A stretch of 64,000 nucleotides of DNA from Axinella damicornis. Its lineage: Eukaryota > Porifera > Demospongiae > Axinellida > Axinellidae. Below are positions 47,901 through 64,000 of the stretch, piece after piece. Within the stretch, counting starts at the first letter, position 1. Each line of letters opens with the position of its first letter. Where the stretch lies: the NCBI GenBank assembly GCA_963931865.1, contig OZ007509.1, positions 1,751,554 through 1,815,553 of the forward strand. The letters are read 5' to 3'. A program made the position numbers and the translations under genes. Under the pieces are notes generated by a model that saw only the letters and a list, made by a program, of their open reading frames with translations, was not told the DNA's origin and ran no database searches.

Positions 47901-49532
47901 AAACAGAAGCCAAAGTCCATCAAGTTTTACGAGCCTAAATTTGACCAAGTGTGAGTTCCATATCCTGTTTGATGGGTACTACAGACAAAACTCTATTTCT
48001 GGCAGTTATTTGGACAACTCTACGTGGGACGGTAGCCTTCATTAACTCCATTATGATGTTAGTCTGGTTGGAGCAAACTAGATTAAATGATGCATGTTAT
48101 TGTTCCAGGTATGAGGTTGGCAGGAAGAGGGCACGGAATAAGGTCACTGGGGAGAGAGACAAACTTAAACACAAAGTCAAGAGAGAAATGAAGGTGGGTG
48201 TTTGTAGAACTTACTCCTCGGCTTACAGTCAACTAATGTACGTCAGAATGAGCTCTTAATGCACACTAGCAACTCACATGCTGTTGCAAGGACCTGAAAG
48301 TGACGTTAATGGCCCATACTCTGAGTTGATAGTAGTGCTGTGATATTGCTCCTGGAATCAACACTGATTATGGGGGGTCAAATAATTACGGATTATCCTG
48401 AGTTGAATAATTGCCGATTATTGGGTGAAGTATGTTGTATTTACTGTTATAATACATGTATATGGTTTGCTAGAAAGGTTGAAGTGCTAAACTGTTGCAT
48501 ATGACCATTTTCTGTTCGCTTTATTGTGCTCACTAACATACCCATAAATAATTGATATTGCCTCCAATATACCCATAAATAATTGATATTGCCTCCAATA
48601 TAGATCTCTACATCGATCAATTGTTATTGGTCACAGCTCTAGTTAATAGTGCAGTTATTGTTTGTTTGTGTGTTTCTGGTATGGTCACCATCTTCAGAGT
48701 GCTATTTGTTGTTGCACATGTTGTGTAGGGTGCTGTTAGAGAGATAAGAAAGGACAACGTGTTTCTGGCCAAGGAGAAGCTCAGGGAGACTCTGGAAAGG
48801 TTAGATGCAGCTGTCACATGTACTGTTCCAGAATAAGACTTCTAATTTTTAATCGTGTGTGGTATATAAAAGTTAATATTATATACTATGGCCCTTGGAG
48901 GATATAGATGCAATATCTGCACAATGTTTGCCATGCAGGTGAGATAATATCATACTGATTGTGGATACAACTGTGTGACCATCTGGTTTTATATCCTGAG
49001 CAACAGTCCAAACATTATCATGCAGATCTGTACCACAGTTGTGTTTAGTCATCTGAAAATATACCGCAATGGTAGACATGTCGATCTAGTTGATAGTTCT
49101 TTGGTAGCCTCGTTCCCAGGCCCCGCCCAGCTTTTCGAAATGAGGGAATGAGGCTAAGTTCTTTGGTATGAAACTTAGCAACAAGATTGTTTGGTACCCT
49201 GCACTAGGTTTGTGAATTTCCAATCGTGCTACTAATAACAGTTAGCTTTGAGGTATAATGGTTTTAGCTAGTAAGCTCTTTTCAGTCATGTCAAACTGTC
49301 ATGTAAACTGGGAAGTCACCGGTGCTGTTGGGCCTACGTGTGGTTGAACTCTGGCCAACATTGTGTGCAAACTGCCGTGTGTTTTACCATCAATTTGTTG
49401 TTGGGTAGTCTAAACTTCCATCCCTTCCGCTGCAGGGATGCTGAGCGGGAGAGGAAGACCAAACAGATCCTGCACGACCTGCAGACAATGCAGCACGAGG
49501 CAAAGATTGAGAGAATCAAGAAAAGAAAATGA
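41940..49532 (+). CDS. NOP14: NOP14, small-subunit ribosome biogenesis factor
   Basis: NOP14 is a nucleolar SSU processome protein needed for 18S rRNA maturation with NOC4, EMG1 and UTP14-type partners. The ATG at 41940 starts MGKRTKAATVLAKKKQKLEE followed by the family block NPFEIRVNRKKHHVLG and GLPGVSRSRAI. Later exons carry FIDRRFGEYDEGLAPEEKMM, LTHYGQSLGDMESFDD, ADTYDMVVRELAFERRGKP, acidic stretches at 43.9-44.4 kb, ARELPYTFE, ERIHTCNHPSL, IGLLFPTSDYKHCVVTPA, YVSLSKRFVPELVNF and, near the end, GAVREIRKDNVFLAKEKL and DAERERKTKQILHDL, with a basic C-terminus KRIKKRK-like and stop TGA 49530-49532. Over 20 small exons in the order of animal NOP14; no break found. It is divergent from FANCI at the 5' end and converges with the Ig receptor at the 3' end (155 bp). 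Confidence 0.95.
43554..43615. repeat. Imperfect palindrome, family B
   Basis: CAGTCTCAGTACCAGACTCC pairs with AGGAGTCTGGTTCCGAGACT. It lies in a NOP14 intron. Confidence 0.75.
45435..45582. repeat. Pyrimidine-rich tract with poly-C
   Basis: CCTCACCATCC-type repeats followed by a poly-C run form the 3' part of a NOP14 intron ending at the CATAG acceptor of the exon at about 45597. Confidence 0.85.
45988..46020. repeat. Short palindrome, family A
   Basis: TAGCCTCATTCCCA and its complement abut with a four-base centre. It lies in a NOP14 intron. Confidence 0.8.
46281..46411. repeat. 19-bp minisatellite in NOP14 intron
   Basis: The unit GGTCCGCTCACGTCATTAT repeats about six times, with flanking units reading CAACTCACATTAT. 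The central units carry a CACGTCA motif. Confidence 0.9.
49105..49156. repeat. Imperfect palindrome, family A
   Basis: TAGCCTCGTTCCCAGGCCCC on the left and GAGGGAATGAGGCTA on the right. It lies in a NOP14 intron. Confidence 0.7.
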
Positions 49533-49687
49533 TATTTTTGTTTCTCCAATTTCAGTTTCATTGACATCACTTTACATTAGTTTGCAACATACAATCCACA
49601 AAATGTGACTTGTTGAGATAAATGTTCATGAATGTAATTACACCGCGATGAAGATGATGTCATCATGCTGTCATGAATTATTGACGC
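49533..49687. other. Convergent 3' ends of NOP14 and Ig receptor 1
   Basis: The 155 bases between two stop codons contain half of a family C palindrome (49646-49676). No AATAAA is seen on the plus strand; an ATAAAT at 49619 may serve NOP14. Confidence 0.5.
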
Positions 49688-51344
49688 CTAGTCCTCTTCG
49701 TGCTTGTTGCTCCCACTCTGAGTCGGGAGCTGGTAGACCCTGGGCCTGTCCACCTGATCCTTATCACAGATGCAGTACTCCTTTCCACCATCCTTCAGAG
49801 TCACTGTTGGAGGGAGCGTCTTCATCCGGATGGTGTAGGGATTCGGGGAGTCGAGGGTTTCCACACAAAGTGGCTGATACCTCCCAGCCTCATTGAATGG
49901 AATGTTAACATAGTGAGCTGTTGGGTTATTTCTTTCAATTGTCTCATATTTTGTATCTAGGGATTCTTGTATTGGGCTATAGAATTCCGATGTTTCCTCA
50001 TGCAGTCTCTCTATGCTGAGATGTGGGTCACACTGCTCCCTGTTCATATCGATGTAGGATGGAATTATACCCTGAAGCATTAGCTCCTGCCCTCTTGTCT
50101 GCTGATCACTGGCCACAGTTTGTTGGTGTCTTGAGAGCACCGAACTGAGATGCTGGATGTGTGCTGGAGGTGCCAAAATGAAATAGTTATGTAAACGAAG
50201 CAAGCAACAAAGCTAATCCCAGATCTGTATAACGTTCGGTTTAGTAATTAAACTTGGGATAGAGACTCCAATAATTTAGTTTGAATTACTAAAATGAGAC
50301 ACAACAGCCTTAGTATTTCAGGCTTGGGATTGAATGAGGCCAACAAAAGATGTTCTTGAAATTCTGTTATTGTCGAGATTCTTGATCCTTGTGAAAGTTA
50401 TACCCGCTTCAAGAATCTTACCTGCTCTCCTGAGCTGCACTTGTCGGTTGTCAGGCCGCCTCTTCCATCTTGTGTACTGGATGGCAATGCCAGCAAGTAG
50501 CAACACGAGGAGAATTGTAAGGGTGCCCAACCCTGCAGTTGACAGCTGCCAAACCAGCAGTTTGTTAGCCACTGACTCCTGATCAGTTGGAGGTAGGGGG
50601 GTAGGTATTGGCACTGATGAAGAAGTTGGTGTTGGATCATTGCTTATGGCTGTGGTGGAAGTCACTGCTTCTGTGGAAGTTGGGTCTAGTTCAGCACATA
50701 GTCCACCGACTCCAGTGAAGAGGCCCTGCCCACAGCCAACAAGTGAATCATTCCTCTCAATGTACACTGGCTGGGATGGCTGCAATCGTATGAGACATCC
50801 CACCACAATCTGGCACCAGTAATAGCCGGTATCATTAGCCCCAAAATCAGCTATCCTCAGTCTCGATCCATGTTCAAGGAAACCAACCATATCCCTGTCT
50901 TCATTTGCAACTTCTTGGATGAAGTACTTGATCCCATCATGATTGACCATGGTCTCATTGACGCATGCTGATTCATTCTGCAGCTGGGAGCTCCGGAACC
51001 AGTATATTTGGGTAGGAGGCACTGGGCGGACTGTTGTGATGCATACCAGGTCAACCCTTTCAGAGGTTCTCACTGGGTTACAGTCAGGTGGTGAGTGAGG
51101 CACAATCAGATAGGAATAGGAGCAACCTGCAAAAAAAAATAATGATAATAATTGAAGGTGCATATCATAATCATGCAGATACACAATTGCATGTACAGTT
51201 GTAGCTTCACCGATCTTGGCTAGCTCAAAGGAGAGACAGCTTACTCTGAGGTAGCGGTTGTGCTACAGAGTTCACAGCTGAGAGCAGGAGTACGGCAGCA
51301 GTTGTATAGCAGAGCACAGAGATTTTGCACTGTTCTGGAGCCAT
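49688..51344 (-). CDS. Ig-like single-pass receptor 1 with tandem ITAM-like tail
   Basis: No named orthologue is recognised. Three exons join in frame to about 426 residues: 51344-51245, 51126-50422 and 50163-49688. The first is a signal peptide (YTTAAVLLLSAVNSVA). The second holds an Ig-like domain with VDLVCITTV, IYWFRSS and the hallmark NDTGYYWCQ, then a Ser/Thr/Pro stalk, the membrane span LGTLTILLVLLLAGIAIQY and a basic stop-transfer WKRR. The third is cytoplasmic and tyrosine-rich: a YIDM site of the PI3K-binding YxxM type, then YSPI, YETI, YVNI and YQPL spaced 7, 8 and 7 residues apart, and further tyrosines in PYTI, KEYCIC and VYQL. Known ITAMs are YxxL/I-x6-8-YxxL/I and recruit Syk-family kinases when phosphorylated; that role here is inference. 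It is a paralogue of the receptor at 61107-63865 by architecture and a shared tail motif. Confidence 0.85.
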
Positions 51345-51570
51345 GCATAAAGCTGGAGCAAATGACTATAATATGATGCGTGACATGTCAGTAACTCAAT
51401 TCTGTACTGACTGCAGGAGCAAGCAATGCATGCAGTGGGTGGAGCTATATAGCTAAGGTAATGTTGACCTTTGCACTCGAGAGGCTCTGCGCGCGCTGCA
51501 GCGCTGAGCTCGGCCGGTTACTCGAGTTTCCATGGAAACAGTAGTGGACTAACGGTGCAGAAATTTAGTT
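51345..51570. promoter_or_regulatory. Bidirectional promoter region of Ig receptor 1 and CFAP46
   Basis: Start codons on opposite strands are 226 bases apart. A GC-rich, CpG-dense patch at 51484-51520 (CTGCGCGCGCTGCAGCGC) lies nearer CFAP46, and a palindromic AGCTATATAGCT at 51445-51456 is a possible TATA-type element for the receptor. Confidence 0.5.
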
Positions 51571-61003
<9,433 letters not shown>

Positions 61004-61106
61004 GTGAGTCTTAACAAAGGCACAAAATCGTGGTTTCACCATGTAATCAGAGCTCTCAGAGAGCAACTATGTACTAACTAACTCTCCCTCCCAACCCATG
61101 GCTGTG
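61004..61106. other. Gap between last CFAP46 exon seen and Ig receptor 2 stop
   Basis: Starts with the CFAP46 donor GTGAGT and ends at the receptor stop codon on the other strand. No exon seen. Confidence 0.6.
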
Positions 61107-63225
61107 TCATATCATGGCGGTGTTCTTGTGGTGTTTCCTGCCGGCAGCGAGTGTGTGATTGCTTTGGGGTGGGAGTTGGGATGGATTCCCACCCATGTAC
61201 AGGCTCATGTAGTCCATGGTCTCGATCCTGAGTTCCTGGTACTGTCGTACAGCCATGCCCTTCCCTGTGGCGGGGTGCCCCATTCCCCGCTCTCCTACCC
61301 TGGACCGGGAGTGTGAGGGAATAGTGTATTGGTTTCCGTTCTTCTCCATTTTTGAGGGGTCCACTGTGTGGTACTCCTTCCCGTCTTGTACTACCGTGGG
61401 GGGCCCTCTGGTGTGACGGGAGTCGGCTTGTGATTGCAGCTGGGGATTGTCTGCAGGAGGTGGAAGCAAGCCTTTGTGTCTTCCTGCATGTGTGTTAGAG
61501 TGTTTGGGCGGTTGCACGTAGCTATATGTTTTGAGGACTGAGCTCTCAAGTGTGTCGTCTCCCTCTACCAAGAAGTAGTCACCAGTGGGATTGCAATAGG
61601 ACGGTGTTGAGATGCGTGGGTCCTCCAAGTCCTGCCGTACACTCTCCTGCCGTCCTGTGGGTGGCCGTGCAGGTGGGGTATAGGGAGGGGGCGGAGCCTC
61701 AAAGGCAGTGGTGATGAGAGTGGTCGTGCTCCGCGTAGTGGATACAGCAGCTGTAGATTAATAACAGATCGTGTCATGTGCAGCAAGAATAGATCACATG
61801 AATACGATGCGCTCCCAATACAGTACAGCAGAGACCGTCTTGTGTGCATGTCTAGGCACCCCCTTGTCATGCATACCGTCTATGTAGGATCCGTGTATTA
61901 TTGTCAACGGAAACCGAAGAACAGAAAAAACGGGGTAGGCCTGGGAACAAGGCTAGTCTATGTAAGCAACAAGTTCTACATTTTATGGATGTGGATAATG
62001 TTATAGGAATGCGTCGAATGCCATCTTGCTGACCAGTGAGACAAACCTTCAAGCTGTCTCCTACTAAAGCAACGTAGTTCTGCCAATATTAGTGGTTGTG
62101 ACACTGAAGGTTGGAGGTAGCTACAAACCTGCTGTTACTATGACAACCTTGAAACCATGTGATAAGCACATTGTAGATGTACAACACAGTCTATTGGTCA
62201 CTCACTGTGAGGCCTGCAGCTGCCCGTCCGTGTGCTGTTAAAGTTGGGCTTCTTGGTCTTCCTCCTAGACTTCCAACACAGCATGATACCACAGGCAACC
62301 ACGAGGGACAGGAGCACCACTGCCAGCCCGCCAGCAACTGCAAACACCCATGGTGGAAACAATAATATGTCAGAGGAAGTGTCACTGGGATCCTCTGGAG
62401 TGGGTGTGGCTTCAATCTCCAGAGTGGGAGTGGCTCTCACCGTTACCCGGTGTAGGGTGCTAGTTGGAGTTGGTATTTGTGGGGTGACTATCGTTGTCAT
62501 GTCCACCACGGTCACCACTGTCCTGTCGGGAGCCTCTTGCTGAGCACACCGTACCACCGGCACTGACAGGAACTCTTCCCCACATGGCGGTAGGGACAGG
62601 ATGATGTAGACGTCAGGTGCAAACACTGTGGTCTGCATGCTGGGGAGGAGGGGTGTCCCGTCAGGTAGGAACGGCTGGCAGAAGTAACCACCCTCCATCG
62701 GGTTGGTGATCTGCAGCAAAATGAGCATTGTTTTGTCGGTGAATGTCCTAGCCTCGCACCTGGACCAGTTGTGGCAAGTGAACAGACTTGTGCCCACGCA
62801 GCACTGTATAGATGTGACCATCCCTAACTGATAGTAACTACGTAGCTCAATTGACTCACAGTATTTTGAGATGTCACTCCTATGAGTGATGTGTTCATCC
62901 GGCGAAAATGTGTGATGCGAGTAGCCATAGCTACTCGTGTTGGTGTGTCGGCACTGGCGGCAGTGAAGAACCACTGCACTGTGAGCGCACGCAACTCAGT
63001 AGAGTTGACCAGGAACTGACATTGCAGCCTCAGCTGGTTGGACTCATACGGATTGCAGTTCACCTCGCTTGGGGGCTCTTCAATGTACTGGTAGAGGCAC
63101 TGCTGGACTGTGTTTTGGATGGATGGATGGATAGGTAGATAGACAGATAGATAGGTAGGCAGGTGGGTGGGTGGGTGGGTGGGTGGGTGGATAGGTAGGT
63201 AGGTGGATGGATGGATGGATGGATG

Positions 63226-63262
<37 letters not shown>

Positions 63263-63321
63263 GTAGATAGATAGGTAGGTAGATGGATGGATGGATGGAT
63301 GGATAGGTAGGTAGGTGGATG

Positions 63322-63362
<41 letters not shown>

Positions 63363-63865
63363 GTAGGTAGATGGATGGATGGATGGATAGATTGATGAGC
63401 AGATGAACACACAAAACAAACGAGCTCTTTATGCAAAGACGAGCACATGATGACATCAGCTTCATCTCCACCGTAATAATGATGATGTCATCATATGCTC
63501 TTGGCGACTATGACTAGCATTTGTTTGGGTGTTTTGGGGGAAAGTGAAAGTGAAGAGGTTTTCATTGTAGTTGAATGTATTGAGCATACAAACAATTGCA
63601 GTACGTTGTGTGACACTTAACGATACTGTTGATGTGTGGCACGTGGAATACCTTGCTCTGCCTGCCTGCAGCTACTTAATACTACTGTATTCCATGTGCC
63701 ATACGTACATTAACAGCAGTTGTAGGTTTCCATGTGGCATACATTACTACTGCTAATGTATGGCACGTCAGTACCTTGCTCTGCCTGCAGTGAGCCGTGG
63801 TAGGTGAGCACGTGTGCAAGTAACACAGCTGCAGCCAGCACCAAGTAACGCATTGTATCACTCAT
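61107..63865 (-). CDS. Ig-like single-pass receptor 2 with ITAM and PPxY tail
   Basis: No named orthologue is recognised. Four exons: 63865 to about 63779 (signal peptide [17 protein letters not shown]), 63107-62860, 62813-62206 and 61750-61107, all joining in phase. The ectodomain has Ig-type cysteines in [13 protein letters not shown] and the motif MEGGYFCQ, then a Thr/Pro-rich stalk, a membrane span [20 protein letters not shown] and basic KSRRKTKK. The tail has PPPPYTPP (a PPxY WW-domain ligand), GDYFLV, YSYVQP, KEYHTV, QYTIP and near the end YQEL-x6-YMSL, an exact ITAM spacing. The segment [15 protein letters not shown] parallels LPPTVTLKDGGKEYCIC in receptor 1, supporting common descent. 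Signalling through Syk-type kinases is inference. Introns are filled with GATA repeats (intron 1). It lies opposite to CFAP46, possibly within one of its introns. Confidence 0.82.
61889..61957. repeat. Half copy of the long family A element
   Basis: It matches the right half of 7761-7913 (ATCCGTGTATTATTGTCAAC to AACAAGGCTAGT). It lies in an intron of Ig receptor 2. Confidence 0.8.
63116..63393. repeat. GATA/GATG/GGTA compound microsatellite
   Basis: Nearly 280 bases of tetranucleotide repeats begin about ten bases outside the second exon of Ig receptor 2, just before its acceptor on the sense strand. Confidence 0.97.
63442..63503. repeat. Palindrome, family C
   Basis: GAGCACATGATGACATCAGC and ATGATGTCATCATATGCTCT flank a short centre. 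It lies in intron 1 of Ig receptor 2. Confidence 0.8.
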
Positions 63866-63991
63866 CAGCGTCGGTCACACTTTACTGTACTTGCAAGTAC
63901 GTAGGTGGGGTTCTCTGCTCCAACGCAACACACTGAGTCTTCATTACACGCGCACTCAACGAGATCTGGACACATTCACTCCGAATGCACC

Positions 63992-63999
63992 TATTTATA
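63992..63999 (-). promoter_or_regulatory. Possible TATA box of Ig receptor 2
   Basis: The minus strand reads TATAAATA about 130 bases upstream of the receptor ATG at 63865. The window ends here, so the rest of the promoter is not visible. The 63866-64000 stretch has no other feature I can name. Confidence 0.4.
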
Positions 64000-64000
64000 T

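Noticed and set aside
63060..63471. Open frames of YLSIYLSI in the GATA repeats
   Set aside because: Microsatellite translation in intron 1 of Ig receptor 2. The exon with [14 protein letters not shown] starts after a CAG acceptor next to the array.

Overview
This is a eukaryotic, metazoan-type window: every recognisable gene is split into many short exons by small GT-AG introns, and the gene set is animal-like (attractin, FANCI, TTC14, an SLC49-family carrier, ciliary CFAP46, NOP14, Ig-domain receptors). Genes are packed within a few hundred bases of each other on both strands. Together with sponge-like, poorly conserved Ig receptors, this suggests a non-bilaterian animal, most likely a sponge. 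That assignment is inference from gene content and compactness, not proof.

Layout. 1-5769: the 3' six exons of an SLC49A3 (MFSD7)-like carrier (+), preceded by a 19-bp minisatellite and followed by about 3 kb of repeat-rich intergenic DNA. 5770-10499: TTC14 (-). 11535-15393: a complete nine-exon SLC49A3-like gene (+), paralogous to the first copy. 16216-27318: attractin (-), with a tRNA-Thr-like sequence in one intron. 27790-41728: FANCI (-). 41940-49532: NOP14 (+), head-to-head with FANCI across about 210 bp. 49688-51344: a single-pass Ig-like receptor with a tyrosine-rich tail (-). 51571-61003: the N-terminal half of CFAP46 (+), head-to-head with the receptor. 61107-63865: a second, related Ig-like receptor (-), either nested in a CFAP46 intron or following a truncated CFAP46.

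The genes do not form one pathway. They cover membrane transport, RNA-related functions (TTC14, NOP14), a transmembrane multidomain receptor (attractin), DNA crosslink repair (FANCI), motile cilium structure (CFAP46) and cell-surface signalling. The most interesting content is the receptor pair. Both have a signal peptide, an Ig-like ectodomain, a Ser/Thr/Pro stalk, one membrane span and a tail with ITAM-spaced tyrosine motifs: four evenly spaced YxxI/L units in one, and a canonical YxxL-x6-YxxL in the other.

The non-coding DNA is rich in simple repeats, minisatellites and several families of short palindromes that recur across the window, plus one 425-bp foldback element flanked by TTAA. Pyrimidine microsatellites tend to lie on the sense strand of introns, often right at the 3' splice site.
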